Assembly: GCA_000727475.1 (NCBI GenBank)
Contig: KL647289.1
Coordinates: 1,180,036 to 1,244,035, forward strand
DNA: 64,000 bases
DNA from: Sarcocystis neurona
Taxonomy: Eukaryota; Apicomplexa; Conoidasida; Eucoccidiorida; Sarcocystidae
Direction: 5' to 3'
The notes beneath the pieces are model-generated. The model had not been told where the DNA came from, did not search any database, and saw only the letters and a list, made by a program, of their open reading frames with translations. Of the stretch, positions 13,658-28,600 are shown piece after piece; the first letter of the stretch is position 1; each line of letters opens with the position of its first letter. Both the position numbers and the translations under genes were made by a program.

Positions 13658-16600
13658 ATGGAGAGGACTTCAAGTGAGGAACTGCTGCAGCTCCAGCAGC
13701 AGGTGGTGAATGCAGTGGCGTCATCTACGGAGGGGATGCATGCGGCAACGGTGTTTTTGTTGCAGCTGACCTCCCACCCGGCCTTTGAGTCTATCGTACA
13801 CTGGTTGCTGACAGGCGATCCAGCATTTCCTCCTCTGACGATAGGTGCTTCGCGGTTGTTTCCACGACTGCTGAGTTCAGCGGCTGCACCTGCTTCGCCG
13901 GAGGCGGCGGCAGAGCAGCAGCAGCAGCGTGAGGAATTCACTGCCGCTGCGCAGCTTGTGGGATTCAACCTGCTACTCCAGGGCGTCGAGCAGCAGTGGG
14001 ACAGCGGGCGCTGGACCGACGGCCAGCGACAGGGGCTGAAGCAGTCAGTGCTTGCTGCAGTCGTCGGGCCGCATATCGCGGCAGCAGCGGAACTCCCTGC
14101 TGAAGCCGCTGCAGCGGCAGCAACAGCAGCTGCTGCAGCAGGCCCCGCTGCCTTCAGCAGCGAAGCGGAGAGACGAAGCAGCGGCGTGGTGCCGCTCCAA
14201 ACGCATGCATCACGAATGAAGTGTGCACAGGTGTTAAATGCGATCTGCAGGTATGAGTGGCCACAGAAGTGGCCGGGGCTGTTATCCTGTTTGAAAAGCA
14301 AAGCAGCCTGTTGCGGGCATGCCAAACCACCGACGGGGCTGCCTCTCACTTCGCCAGGTGGTTCTCCTGCCGGCGCTGGAGCCGCGGAAGGAGCGCTGCT
14401 GGGTGCTGCAGGAGCGGCGCCGCCGCAGCCACTGAGAGACGAACAGCAGCGCGCAGAAGACGAAGCCTTTGCTGCTGCGTGCGTCCTGCTAGGACTGGTT
14501 AGAGAACTTTCGCAGGAGGCCAAGGAGGACAGCAAAACGCAGCTCACGCTGCAGAGACGCTTGCAGGTGGCGCAGGGTCTCTCTCAATGTGTGGACCTCA
14601 TACTTGATGCGCTCTCCTCGGTTCTTGTCTCGTACGCGCAGCACCGACACGCCCGGCACATGCAGACGCTTGTTGCCGAGGTGATCAGGTGAGCGACAAC
14701 GCGACAGAGGGAGAACAGAGTCTTGCTGAATACCATATGACTGCATATATATACGTATGTGTATGTGTATGTATGCGGGTGTACATGTAGGCACGTAGAT
14801 CTGCAGCGGTTTGTGGGTGTGTGCAGAACAGTCGCTGGGTCATCCTGATGTGGGCGCCACATGCGTGTGTACGTGACTCTGTGCCACAAACGCATGCGCG
14901 TACACAAAATTGCATGCGCGCACCATATAGGGTATGTGGATGCGTGCAGAAAAACAAGAGACAGATATACTGTGTCACTGCATGCGGTTCATTAGCAACG
15001 CGTAGCAGTACAAACTCCCTACGTGGACCGTAGATCCTCACAGCCGCGCAACGCTTGATGAGGCGTACGCGCGTCTCTCAAGTGCACGGCTTCTGTGTGG
15101 TGGTTTCTACCAACACTTGTGCCCCGTCTTCTGCATGCGTGCACCTGGATATCTTTCTGTGTACATACGCATATGGTGGACTCGTAGGAGTATCTGTGTA
15201 TGTGTGTCCCCCGTGCTGCAGGGACGCAAATATACGTAGGAGTATGAGTATACATTGACACGGCGGCCCCATCGTATGTGTAAAGATTTAGACGCAGATG
15301 CACATGTGTATGTACGGGTGGATGGGTGTAACACATGGCGGCACAGGTATGTGCGAGTGAGCATCTTGGGGTTGCACGCGATGCATCCGTGGCGCTTGCA
15401 GCTCATCGTCTGCACTGCCACAGCATCTGCTTCACATCCTTTGCGGACGCGGTGGGCCGGCCTCCGCTGTGAGGAGAGGGGGTGGGGCGAGACAATTGTG
15501 CCGACTCTTTTCCTAGCGTAGAGATGCGGCGTGGATACGAGTGATAGAGAGTCATTACCCGTATTCTAGAGGATGCTGTATTATCCTCCCATGCAACTGT
15601 GCGTCTGGTGGCCGCCGTCCCTCCTGTGCAGCAGGTGAGAAGTAGACGCAAGCGGCGGTGGGTGTGCGCGTGATGGGCAGCACTAGCGGCAGCAGGTGCA
15701 GCGCCGACAGTCGTTGCAGACGGCGACGAACACAGTAGCGAGAGAACCACCAGCAGGAGCAGTGCGCGCAGTTGTTATTCAATGTGGGCGTGGGGACACT
15801 CGTGCGGCAAGAGCGAGACGTGGAAAATTGCTGTGAGTAAACAGAGAGATCCAACAGGGAGTGCTTGTCCTGCACAGAGCAACTCGCTGCTACTGTTGCT
15901 GGTGGTGCGGGGCTGGCGTGTTCTGCAGAGAGCTGGCAGGAGTCGTGGACGTGGCGCTGCTGCTGCGGCAGCAGAACGTGTTGCTGTACCTCGTGCAGGA
16001 GATAGGGAAGGAGGGGCGCTTCAACGAATGCAGACTGCAAGTGTTGCAGGCGATCGACTTGATGACCGGCGCGTTATCGAAAAAGAAGAGCAAACGCATG
16101 GCTGTGGAGGCGCTCAACCTCCAGGACCTCACAGTGTTTATTCATTGCATAGTCTTTCTCGCGGATGCTGCTGCAGCACATGCAGCAGATGGAAAATTTG
16201 ACCCGACAGACGCAGAGGTAGGCAACGAGGCTGTAGAAGAAGGCAGGCGTAGTAGTAGTAGTAGCAGCAGCAGAAACACAAGAGCCGACCTAATGCTACT
16301 CTTTCTGCTGCTGCTGCGGCTGGAGCCGGTAGTAAATTCAAGTCGACAGACGCAGAGGTAGGGAGCGAGGCTGTATAGGAAGACAGAAGGATAGTAGCAG
16401 CAGCAGCAGAAAAACTAGAGCCCACCTAGTGCTGCTACTCCTGCTGCGATTGTTGCAGCCAAGGGCTCATGTCCTGCTGTTGACGCTGCTGCGCCGGCGA
16501 CGACTGTACAGCAGTCCTCTGTGTCAACAGCTGCTCCTGCTGCGGCCAGGACCAGTTTGTTGCCGGATACTGCTGCAAAAAGAAAGAGAGCACCGGCCAC

Positions 16601-19600
16601 CTGTTCTTGTGCTACTGCTGAAGGAGACCCCTCCATGATGCTGGGTGTGCTGAAGCAGTGAAGGAAGACTGGGACACCCGGCTGCCGCTGCATCTCGGTT
16701 CTGTTCTGCCGCACAGCAGGTTCAGTTGGCCGCCTCGGTCCTGCATCTGCACACGAGAGACACGCCAGCTGCCGCGTTCGCCTAGCGCGAGGATGGCACT
16801 GCAGGGCGTGGACAATTCGGCAGATATACATATGCACATATATATATATATATATACACACGTCTGTACACACCTCATCTTTTTAACGTATGAATACATA
16901 CGTACGCGGAGGCTTCAGTACAAATACGACCTACCCATATCTGTATATACACAAACAGAAGTGCACAGGTGCTCAGATAGATATACTTGTTTGCGGAGAG
17001 GTACGCTGCATACCGTGACCGCCCGCTGGATGTTGTTTCTACGTCTGTGTCTTGGTGTCCAAGCAGCACCTGGTGGCGCTTGTGTAGACGCACAGCTGCT
17101 ATTCTGCTTGTGCAGGACGAGTGGAAATGATTTACACGTTTACAGGCAGCTCGAGGTGAACCCGCCTATAGACAGAGATGTATGTGGTGTACACGCTTGT
17201 ATGTGTATATGTGTATGTTTGTGTGAACGTATGCGTGTATGTGTATGTATGTACTTATCTATTCATGTGTGTGTCTGTGCGTGTGTGTCTATGCACCGAG
17301 GGACAGACAGATGTGTACATGTATGTACGCGTAAGGTTGTGTCGGACGCGCCTATAAACGACCCGGTACTTGTATGCTACCTCTCTGTATATACGTGTGT
17401 GTGGTCCGTCTGTATATTTTTGCGCGCGCCTGCAGGTGTCTGTGTGTCCGTGTGTGTGTTCTCTGGCCGTTCAGCTAGCTTTACAAATGTGTGCTCGCTC
17501 TGTCTGTGTATACGTATATATATGTACGCGTATCTGTTGCTTACGTAGAGGCCGCTCTACTTCATAGATACGTACTTTACATGCGTGTACAGCGCAGCGG
17601 TGTGTGTCCGCGTACCTGTACGAGCGTTCTTCTACGTTTCCGTAGTTTTAGAGATACCTAATGTGGTGCTGCCCTGCCCGGAGGGCTCGTTTTAGGCAGT
17701 TCTGCCGTCTCTGCGTACGTTGGAGTGACGCTGCGGCCGCATGTCTTCTTCGGCGCGTCATTTTTTCTCGTGCTTCTGCAGGCCTTTCAGCTCGAACTTA
17801 CCATCGCAGATATCGTCAAGCACCTCTGCGAAACGTGCGCGGATCACGTAGGTCTTTGCTGGTGCTGCTGCTGCTGCGCCAGCGTTTTCCACGCCACCTC
17901 TGCAAGCACCTCTTCGCGTCTTCGCAGTACGTGTCACAATGGCCTTCCTCCGTCTTCCGCGTGCCGTAGCTTTCCCTGCTGTGTCTGGGAAGTCGTCGCT
18001 TCCCGTGGAGCTGCTGCTGCTGCTGTCAGGACTCTTCACTTTTTACGCCGGAGCTGCCAGAACCACTCGCTCTCCCCCCGGCGTGCTGCACGTCTGTGCG
18101 CCTGTTGCTGCCTGTGTCGCCTTCTGTGTGTGCGTCCTGCTTGCAGCTAATGAAGCGTGTGGACTGCGTGACGCTGTCTTTGCTGTGGCACTTGGCAGTG
18201 CTGCCGCTGCTGGCGCATCCGTCGCTGCGGATTGCGACGTGCGGTGCTGCTGCTTCGGTCGCTTTAGTGAAGCGCATGCAGCTGGCAACAACGTCGCAGC
18301 CTGCGGTGGCGCAGCAGCAGATGGTGCTGGTGCAGCAGCAGTTTTTGCTGCTGGAGCCTTCCCCGCTGGACACCGCTGTCGTCGCAGACCCCGGGGAGGC
18401 GGCGGCGCAGCAGCAGCAGCGGCACCAGCAGCGACAGCACTACTTGCAGCTGCTGCAGGAGCACGCGCTCGAACAGCAGAAACAGCAGGCGTTCCCCTGC
18501 TGGTTCGTGCTGCGCTCCTATCTCTCGCTGCTCTTTCTCCGCTGTCTGCGGGTGGGGGACCCGGCGCTGTTGCATCTCATGGCCGTCCCTGCTTTCACTA
18601 GCCTAGTCGACGACATCGTAGTCAGGCTGCTCTCCACTGCTGAACTGCCCGCTGCGTGCGCGCGGGCTGCTGCTGCCGCTGCAGCGGACCCCACGACGGA
18701 CGCTGCGCAGCGCCTCGGCTGCGTCACCTCGCCGCTACTGCGCACCATCGGCACCCTGCCCGGCGTGCGGTACGCACAGGTCGTCAGAAATTGGTACAGG
18801 CTGGTAAGAAACAGAGCAGACATCCCAGTAAACTCAGTCTGCATGCACACATATACATACATAATACTTCTGTTTATATGTGTGCGGGTGGATGCACGTG
18901 TACGGTCGAGTGTGTCGGTCTCTGCAGGTAGCCGTGTGCGCGCCTAGAGAGGAATGTGTATATATATGTGTGTGTACACATGATACGAACAGACTTTTCT
19001 CTATCTGTAGGTGGACACACTACCGCTGGCTTCGGCACGTATGCATGTAAATATGTATGCATATCTGCACACGTGTGTGGGACGGGTGTATTCGTGAATG
19101 GCAGTACCTGTGAATATACACAACAGTTGGTCGGAGCCCCACCGCCTCGGTGCTGTGCGGTGCCTTCGTCTGCCTCCCGCCGCAGACGGTCAGGAATCCA
19201 CAGGAGCACGCGACGGTCGCAGAGGCAGAAGAGGCGCTGCGTGTCAGGGATCGCCCACCATTCCTCCCTACGTCTACTGCGTATACATGTATATAGAGAG
19301 AGAAATAGATACGTATCTGTTTATGCAAGTCTGTGTACACACAGGTAGGCGCCTGCGTGTGAAAAGACAAGCTGTTGCAGGAGCGTCGGCGCACGTGTCT
19401 GTTTAAGCGGGAACGAAGAGCGTATAGACACCTAATAGGCTTCGTCTAGTGACGCCTGAAGGCGAGCTGCGTGGCCAGCAGCCGCATGCAAGGGCGCAGC
19501 GGTGGAAGTCGGGGGAAAGCGGAGGATACGGTGCTGCGTAGCTCAGACAGATACATACACAGACACACGCTGTTCTGCACGGCAAAGAGCGGCACGTCAA

Positions 19601-22600
19601 GCGCACGTCCCACACAGGAAACCGGAGAAAGAAAAAACAGGCGACTCGTAGGACCTGGCAAGCCGACGAATCTCCCGAACGAGGGGCGCCGCGCAGTGGA
19701 AGGGGTTGCCGCTGGACATGTGCCTCTTCGCCCCCGCAGTTTTTTTTTTCTGCATGGGAGGAGTGGAAGATGGTGTGCGTCGTGGACCTGATATCTGACG
19801 TGTGATGTTGTACCTCTTTGTACATGTGTATGTACGTGTGTGTGTGTGTGTGTGTGAACGTATTGTATGTGCGTCTCCGTATATTTGTACCGGTAGTGCA
19901 CGACCTGTTGTTTGATGTGTGACTTTGTACGTATTTTGACATGTCTGTAAATGTGGATCTCTATGGATTTCTACGGGTAGATTTGATAGATAACGACGTA
20001 GGATACTGCACGTGTTCGTACGTGTCTATACGTCAGTATATATGATTACACCCGTGCATATGTATCAACAGAAGTAGAGGAAGACAGCTTTGCAGGTGAG
20101 TTGTGAGACAGTGATGAAGTCGACGCGAACCGCTTTTGTGTGTACACACGAGAGGCCAACAGCAAAAAGTGTGCGCGGGCGCGAGACGCAGGGCGAGGGG
20201 ATGTTTGTCGTCAATAGCAGAGCGAGCAGTTTGAGAAAAAAACAGCGAGAGGCGTAGAAGTCCTGCATCTCGTGCACCTCGTGGTTGCAGTTTGATGTCG
20301 GAAGGCTCTGTACGTATGTTTATATACACGTATATATAGGTATAAATGTGTATATACGTGTATATGTATATATGTATATGCACGCACACGTATACAAATC
20401 CGAGTCCATACAGGTCTACAAATCTCTGTTATGTATTTGAATGTATGTATTTGTCTGCTGTGTGTTAAACAGTGCGCGACGTCCGCGCGGTCAGAAACGA
20501 GGCACTGTTGAAGAAGAGGACGCTGCTCCGCTGCCAGGGTCCTGTGAACGTGGCACGCTCGCGGGAAGTGGGGTCCTCCGCTCATGTACAGTCCTCCTGA
20601 GTAGTGTCAAGCTGCTATGTTACTGCTGCTGGCGGGTATTCACTGCCTGTCCTTACTGCAACTGCTGTCCAGCGTGCAGGTGCTGATGCTCCTGCTGGGT
20701 GCTATGCAGATACAGCCGCTGTTCCTGCTCCTGGTGCGTGTTACGCAGATGCCGCTGCTGCTGGTGGTGCTGCGGCTACGTGTCGTGGAGGTGGTGCTGC
20801 CGTCGAGTGTGTCACGCGGGTTTGAGACGTGCTGCTGCCGCTGCTGTTTCTGGTACCTGAGGTGTATGCGCGTGATCAGCTTGCTGACCTACCTGCCTTC
20901 ACGTAGCTTGTGTGGGGTTTGTGTTCGCCGCTGCCATTGCTGATGCTGCCCGTCGCATGTGCAGATGGTGAGGTACAGTGCGGCGGACGACGACTTGGGC
21001 AGCGAGGCGTTGCAGGGTTTTGCTGCTCGGTACGCCAGTATGAAGTCATCTGCGTTAATGCCTCTTGGGGTTTGTTTCTCTATTAACACGTACGCGGCGC
21101 GCAGAGTTACCACCGAGCTTGCGACACTGTCTCAGCTGGCGCTGACGCATCCTCTGTTCGAGAAAAGGCACCTGCTTCCGGACGTGCTGCTCCGGCAGCA
21201 GCTGCAGCAGCTGCAACAGCAGCGTCTGCGAGAGCAGCAGGGAAGGGGTGGAAAGGCCGGGGGAAGTGCGCTGTCGGTGCTACCCGAGAAGCAACAGCCG
21301 TGGGTGTGTCCAGGCTACGTGATGCTTGATGTTTGCTGCTCCTTCTTCGAGGCAGTTGTCCAGCGTCTGAAATGTGCGTCGCTGAGCGCTGCTGCTGCTG
21401 CTTCCTCGTCGGGGAGCGACGGCAGCAGCTCGGGACGCAGCAGCCTCAACACGTCACCAGCGGCGTCGCAGACGAGTAGCAACAGCAGCCAGCCGACTGC
21501 GGCTGCTGGTGCAGCAGCGCCAGGAGGCGCGGCGTTCGAATGGATGCTCCCCGCACAAGCTGGAGAGGCGAAGTGGGCAACAGATGCGGCCACGCTCTTC
21601 TCTGCGCTGCTCGAGCTCCAGCTTTTCTCTCCTCAGGACGCAGCTGCTGCGACTGCTGCTGTCGACCAGCAGCGCGCAGGAGCAGCAGGAGGCAGCAGCG
21701 CGACGGATGTGGTGCAGCTCTGTCTATATAATTATCTCTTGGAAACACGGCGTCTTGAATTTATTTCTGGCTGCGCGTACTTCCTACGCTACCCGCAAGT
21801 CAGAGTCGAGCCTGTGCTCGAGCTCCTCTTCACTCAGTAAGTGTTTGAGCAGCTTTGTCGCGTAGCTAGTGTGAACGATACGTACAAGAAGAGACAAAGC
21901 AGACTAATAGAAAAGAGCAAAAGACAGAGATACCGGCGTGTACAGAGCCTCTGGAAAGAACACGAGATATGACTAGCCAAGTGTATAGACGGCGAGTGTG
22001 CGCGTAACAGACCGCAAAAGAGAAGGTGTGGAAGGTTCTCTTCTGTGCAAGGCGGGTAAATTTTCAGTCTTGTCTGTCTGACAACTGCGCACGCGAATGG
22101 CTGATTCTGTCACGGTTGCTGGCTATCTAGCGAGAGCTGTGCACCAGCTCTCGCTTTTTGTGTGCCTTGCCGGTGTAGTCCTCTTGGTGCTGGAGCGGCT
22201 CCGGGGCCGAAGCGGGTGCGTTGAGGCGCAGGCTTTGATGCGGGTGCATGACGGCGAGTATTCCCGCGGCAGCTACTTCCCTGTTGCAGTGTTGTTGGCG
22301 CCTGGTCCTGCGAGCCTGCTGCTGTCGGAACCCTTTTGCTGCTCCTGTCCCGATGCCACACCGCCCGCTGGGATGCGTGACGCGGCGCAGGTGGTGCAGG
22401 CGTCTTGACGCTTCCTGAGCGGCTGTGTGTGTCTGCTTTTCTTTCGCGGTCGTTCGTGTGTCGTGCAGCATTCTGGCCGAATGCGCTGGCCACGGCGCTG
22501 CGGGGTCGCAGGAGAGCAGCACCGCGAGCTCTGCGGCGGCTGCTGCTGCCTGGAGCACCTACCCGTTAGGCGTTGAGCAGCAGACGTACTTGTGCCGTAG

Positions 22601-25600
22601 GCGGGCCCTGTACACGTTGATATCTCTCTGCACGTCTTCGCCTAGCGTCCTCTCGCGATTTCTGGGGATGATGCTGCAGCACGTCCAGAGCAGACTTGGT
22701 CGCTATCATACGCAGGTGGGTCTCCGCTTTCGGGGTGATGAAGAAGAGGCAGCAGCAGTGCAAAAGACGTCACGCGTCACATTTGTAGCTGTCCTCAGCG
22801 ACCGACTGCGCTGCGGTCTGTAGCGAGTCCAGCTGCAAGTAAATTTGACGGATCCAGGTGGAAGGGCACGCGGGTGTCGTGGGTGTGAGCAGTGAACGCT
22901 CCTAAATTTGTGGGGTGCCTGGGTGTGTGTCACCTGGTAAGCACGCTAGACGAGAGACAGCTGCAGGTATATCCACTTATATAACTACCCACGGTTGTGT
23001 CTGTATACACATATATATGTATATATATGTATGTATTTGCATATCCGTGTGTGTAGACCTCGGTGTGTGTTAGCGCGAAGGCCGACATTGCAGGCGCTTC
23101 CGTACGGCCACTGCTGTGACGGCTTGTGATAGAGAACAAGTGTTACAGTCAAGGCGTGTGTGTGTGTACTCAAGTACATGTGCATGCGCGAAGAAGGGAC
23201 GCCTTCATCTCACCTTTTTCATCTGCACATATAATCAGACAGCCAGAGTGTATATACCTGTATATAGGTGCAGTGGAATAGGTGGGGGGAAACACATATG
23301 GGAACACATGTGCGGCACGCGTCGCATACAACACGGGCTGTGCGTCTGTTAACAGCTACAGAAAGGAAGTCGTCGTCATCTGGAACGTTGGCTTGACGCG
23401 ACAGTGTGTTGGAAGAGCTCGCGTCGCAATATACACGAATATGAGGTGCGTGCGGACGTCTGTAGGAGGGTTTCACCGAGACAGGCATGAGGGAAGGGGT
23501 GTTGCTGGGTGCCGGAATATCCTGAGGTTGTTGCAGAGGTCGCGTTTTGTTCGTGGTGCTTCTCTTTGCGTGTGTGTTGGCTGCAGGACAACGAGCGAAG
23601 TCTGCTGGTCGAGTCCCTGGTCTCGCTCATTTCTGCGTCTCAGGACTTCGCTGTTCAGCAGCAGCACACGGTGCCTCTCATGCGGCCGTACGTGGAGGAG
23701 CTGCGGCTGGTGGTGGTGCAGCTGCAGCAGCAGGACGCAGCAAGAGCAGCGGCAGGGGGCGGGGCGTCTGCCCTGGGCGGTGGCGCGTCCGTTCCGCAAG
23801 TGCCACAGCAAGGCGTTGCGCTGCTACTCTTCCTCTTTGGAGACCTTCAGGGGAACGTTTCTCTGCCGCCTGCAGAAGAGCGGCGGCTCACTGCTCAGCG
23901 GTACGTTCCTCCAGGTGCCCGAACGTGTTCTTCCTGCTTCTGTGTACATCCATTTATCTGTATACAGGCGACGACGGAAAAAGAGAAAACAGGTACTCAA
24001 CGACGGACTTGTCTCTGCCTGTGCCTACGCTTACGACGCAAGCTTACTACGGAAACTTAACAGCGCCAGCTGTCCTAAACATCTATATATCATATATATA
24101 TATATGCGAATTTACGTTTTCGTACGAGTAAATACGTGCACGCCCACAGCGCCATATGTGGATCTCTATGCAGGAACGTGTGGGTACGGCTACTGACTTT
24201 CTATCTACAGACGTCTGTATATATCCTTGTCTACAGACAGGAACACACCTTATCCTCGTCTTCTTCCGTCTCTATGAATGTACGCCTGTTGGTCTTCGCA
24301 TGTGATAATGGACGTCACCGTTCACACACACACACACATACACACACATACACAAGCACAGCGTTCTGTATATATTTATCCTCATGTAACAACGTCTCGG
24401 TGTGTGTGCGTGTACTTGGGGCGTCTTAGAATACCCGTTTGCGGCCACGTAGCAGAGAGCCGCGGAGGGTCCACGTGACCAGTCGAAAAGAAGCGTAAGA
24501 ACCACCCCAACTATACGTCACCTGCGTGTCAATGACGGGTTGCGTGTCAGCTGCTGAAGAACTGTAAATACGTATCTACGGGAGTGCCTTCCTTGCACGA
24601 GGCGACATAAAGGAGCCTGGCGTAGTACAGGTAGACAGTCGCAGCGCTACACCAGCAGCGTCTGCAGAGGCGGACTGCAGCCGCTCACCCGACAACGAGA
24701 GTTTTTCGCACTGCGTGTCTGTCTGCTGTCGAAGGCGGGGCTCTGATGCAGACGTGACTGCAGGAAAGTCGCGGGAGACGCAGAAAAGATGTGGTGTAAA
24801 AGTAGAGGACGCGCTGCAGGGTGGGATCGGACCGTCGGCGAGTTTACTGGGCGGGGCTGTGCATGGCTGTTCGCGTACAACTTGCATGGGCCTGTTGGTA
24901 GATCTAGAGGAGTTGTGATAGTATATCCGCAAGGGTTTACAGATATACACCTGTTTATCACTTGGCGTATTTGTATGTATACATGGAAGTGTACAGACGT
25001 GTAGGAGTCTGTGCGCGCGTACGTATGTGGGTGTGTGGACGTATATGTGTGTCTATGTCCGTACAGATAGTGCGTGTGTGCGTGGCTCTGCGTGTATGAA
25101 CTTGCTGCGTAGACGGGCACTGGCTCGACTGTTGGCTGCACTGGAGAGCTGTATTAAACGCACGTGCGTGCCTGCGGATCCTGTAGCAGCACGAAAGGGT
25201 GGGTACATTACGAGTCCAGCGACGGTAGAGAGAAGCAGCGCGGCTGCTGCAGACAATCCCGGGGGTGCTGGTGCGTCGGGCGTCGGCGTGAACGCAGCAG
25301 TGGAGCCACAGGAGGGGGCGCTTGGTTCCCAGCAGCAGCTCCTACGGAGTTTCGGCGACAGTTTGGCGGAGCTCCTGCGGTCGCACGAGGCCGCCAGACG
25401 CCAGCAGCCCCAAGAGCAGCAGCACGAGACAGGGGCAACAATAGGAGAGGAGTTCATGCCGCGCAGACACCCGTTGGCTGCGCTGGTCCGCGACCTGCTG
25501 CCGCTGATTTTTGAACTCGTTGCAATGCTGCACCAGCTGTGGAACCCAGAGGTAAGGAATCCTGCTCGACAGCAAATCTTTTCGACGGCAGATGGTGGAG

Positions 25601-28600
25601 ACGGACTGCAGTGCTCTTTGTTCAGCGGGGAGTGCAGACACCATACGGACGTGGCGGTATGCAAACGCATATGTGCGTGTACACGTGTACCTGCAGACGC
25701 GTTCAAAGGTCACTGAGAGTGAGAGAGCGCGTTTTAAGATGATTATTCTATGCTTCTATGCTACGTCTCTCAGCGCACATGCTCAATATATGGATATGCG
25801 TGTGCGTCTCCATCTGTAAGTGTATGTCCCCGCATATATGTGCGTATGTGTGTGTGTACGCATGTGTATATGGAGTGCAGACTAAGGAGAGTCTTCCGAC
25901 TTCAGAGTCAAAAGAAGTCTAGTGAGATGTACCTTGTCGTGTTTGTATCTATTCTGGATAACGCATGTACTATATGAAGGATCGGGCGATGTGTGATATT
26001 TCGTACGGCGTAACGGCAGCTGAGTTTTCTGGGAAGCAGAGTACTGTCTGTTGTGGATTGTTTTGCCCACCCTCTATAAGAAGACAAGCTCCCACGTTTT
26101 GGTTGACTTGCACCACGAGAAAGCGGTCGCAGCGACAAGCGGCAGCGGCGGCAGCTGGCGGTAGCAACAGCAGCAAGTGGCAGCAGCAGCAGGCGCAGTG
26201 CACGCGCCTTGAGATCTGCAGCAGCAAGCGTGAGTGTGTAGAAGGGAAATGTAGAAAGCAGTGTGCTGTGCGGCTGGGTGCACCGCGGTGTAGAAGCGCA
26301 GAAAGCTGTTCCAGTATATTTGCAGAGCGACATACGAGAAATGCACAACGTCGATTTTCCATCCGTCGTTGAGTGGGCAGGCCCGTCGCCTGGGACCGTG
26401 TCGCAGCAAAACACGTCTGTGTAGTAATACACACTCGGACGAGCAGCGGCAGCCGCACGACCAGCAGCTGGCAGCTAAGGACGTAAGCCGACGCAGACGC
26501 TTCGGCGGACACAGAGAAGAAAGGAGGTGCTGGGAAAATTGCAGGAAGGTATAGAGCATGCATTTTAGTTCAAAAGTTCGTGCTCCCGTGGTAACCTGGG
26601 TCGGGGGGTACTTTACCGGTGTGTCCGCATCAAGTGAAGGCCAATTCTTGCATATCGTCTGCGTAAGGATCGTCGGAGTCGAATACGGCTGACGCCTTTC
26701 TGTACCAGCTGCGTCTCGGCGGGTGAGAGGGGGGAGGAGGAAATGCCAGTCTACTCCGGCAGGCGTAAATGCAGGCGGTCGCAAGGTTGCTGCAGGATTT
26801 CTCGTTCACTTTCACATTTATCGGGAGGCGGGCACCGGCCGGATCCGTTTCTTGTGTGCCCACGTGCTGTTCTCTGTCTTGGCTAACGCCTCTGCTGGAG
26901 GAGTGACTCTTCAGGCAGTACAACTGCTGCCGCTGCCTGTCGCCTGGAGTGTAGAGAGTCTATCTGCGTCATGTGCAGCTCCTGGTGCGTCATGTCTCGG
27001 TGGCGTGTCTCTGTTTGCTGGCACTTTGTCGCGGCGTACACTTATCGGAAGAGGTTTTCTGTCATCGGTCGTTACCTGTGGCCGAACGGGGCCGGTCACT
27101 CAGCAGCAAAGACGTTGACCGCGGCAGATCAAAGAGCCGAGCTGGAGTGCGCAGCAGCTCGCGTGGCTAAAAGACTGACGTTTTTCGTATCGGGTTGCCT
27201 GTGTACGAATATTTGCAGATACATGTATATATTTGTGTATGTATGCGTATGTGGGTGTGGTATCTGTTAGGCTAACACATACCTCCTCGTAAACAACTAC
27301 GCATCTTTTCGTATGTGGGTACGTGTATATGGAGTATGTAGTTGCTTCTCTCTCATACTTGAGCGTACACGCATACGTGTATATATATATATGTTCGCAT
27401 GCTTATAAAAGTAGCTGTTTGTCGCGTCTGGACCTTCACGGTGTTCGACTTTTTCTTTTCTACAACGGCTGCAGTACTTACTCCTCTGCGCCGGTTGCGC
27501 TCGTCTTGTTCGTGCTGCTGCTGGACAGGTGTCTCGATTATTTCCCGCATATGCGTCACGCCTGATGCTCGGGGAGGAGGAGTTTCAAAGCCTACACGGG
27601 CACACGCCTCTGTTTTCTGATCCAGCTGCCCTGATAGAAGCAGTAGCTCTCACATTCCCTGTCGAGTACGACGTGGCAGCTGCTGCAGCTCCGGGGTCTT
27701 CCTCCGCTTCGTCTTCGTCATCGGTGTCGTCGCCGTCGGCTGGGGGGCAACAGCTCGACGTCCTCAACGGCGTGAGCGGCGGCGGAGGAGGCGGGGCCAC
27801 AGCAGAGGGCGTTGAGGAGCAGCAGCTCTCTGCCGCAGGCCGCGCCTACGTCAGTAGCCCAGTTCGGCTGATCCGCCGCCACTGCTACCACTTACGCTGC
27901 GTGCTGTACAGACTGCTCGGCAGCTGCTGCGCGATCCCGGACGGATTTTACGTCTTCTCCGGCCTTGACGTGTTGCTGAGGAAGATATGCGTGAATTCTA
28001 TCTCCTTCCTCCCCCTGCAGCAGCTCGAGCAGCAAATGCGTCTCTTCTGGATTCCTCTTCTAGACCCCATCAACCTTCCACCCCACCGCATATATCCTTC
28101 GCAGCAGGCAAGCACGACCACACGCAAATGTTCAGTTGTATCCCGGTGTATGAACGTACGTACACGTGTGTGTGCGTGTGTGTGTCTTTTAATCTCTCCT
28201 CGTGCCTCAACTTGTACGTTACGTGGACAGATTTGCCGACGTGTATACATGAAAAAGAGGTACAGAGGATCTTGGTGGAAGATGAGGCGTCGGCAGGAGG
28301 CGCCTCGTGGCACCGTCGTGTGCGCCGGCTGTACCCTCTCTACACGGTGCCTTCACAGGCCGCGCACACATGCCCGTATAGTTCAACCTAGCACCACAGC
28401 TGGTGAGCCCCGCAGACTCTTTGCAGCGGTCAGCTGGACGACAGAAACTGCAGACTCACGCGAGCCGATGAGAATCTTCCACCTTTCTGATAGGCTGCCT
28501 GGGGCACGGACTGCCCGCCTCCTTCACCACCGCTGTGTAAGGATAATATACACACCGTGTATACTTATACATCGACATGTGTGTGTGTGTGTGTCTGTCT

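Noticed and set aside
13618..14547. 309-codon minus-strand ORF opposite exportin exon 1
   Set aside because: It is a shadow of the exportin coding strand and has a biased Ala/Ser/Cys composition.
15548..15632. Possible extra exportin exon ending in GTGAGA
   Set aside because: Exon 1 joins exon 2 at 15929 directly in phase and the family alignment is continuous there. This stretch also lacks a pyrimidine-rich acceptor.
16780..17548. 296-codon plus ORF rich in Val, Cys and Tyr
   Set aside because: Composition comes from TGTGTATGTATA intron repeats, and it lies between two exportin exons.
26074..26784. 236-codon minus-strand ORF inside an exportin intron (25552-27528)
   Set aside because: Open because of CAG/CTG runs near 26.14-26.23 kb. 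No start context, splice signals or domain support a nested gene.
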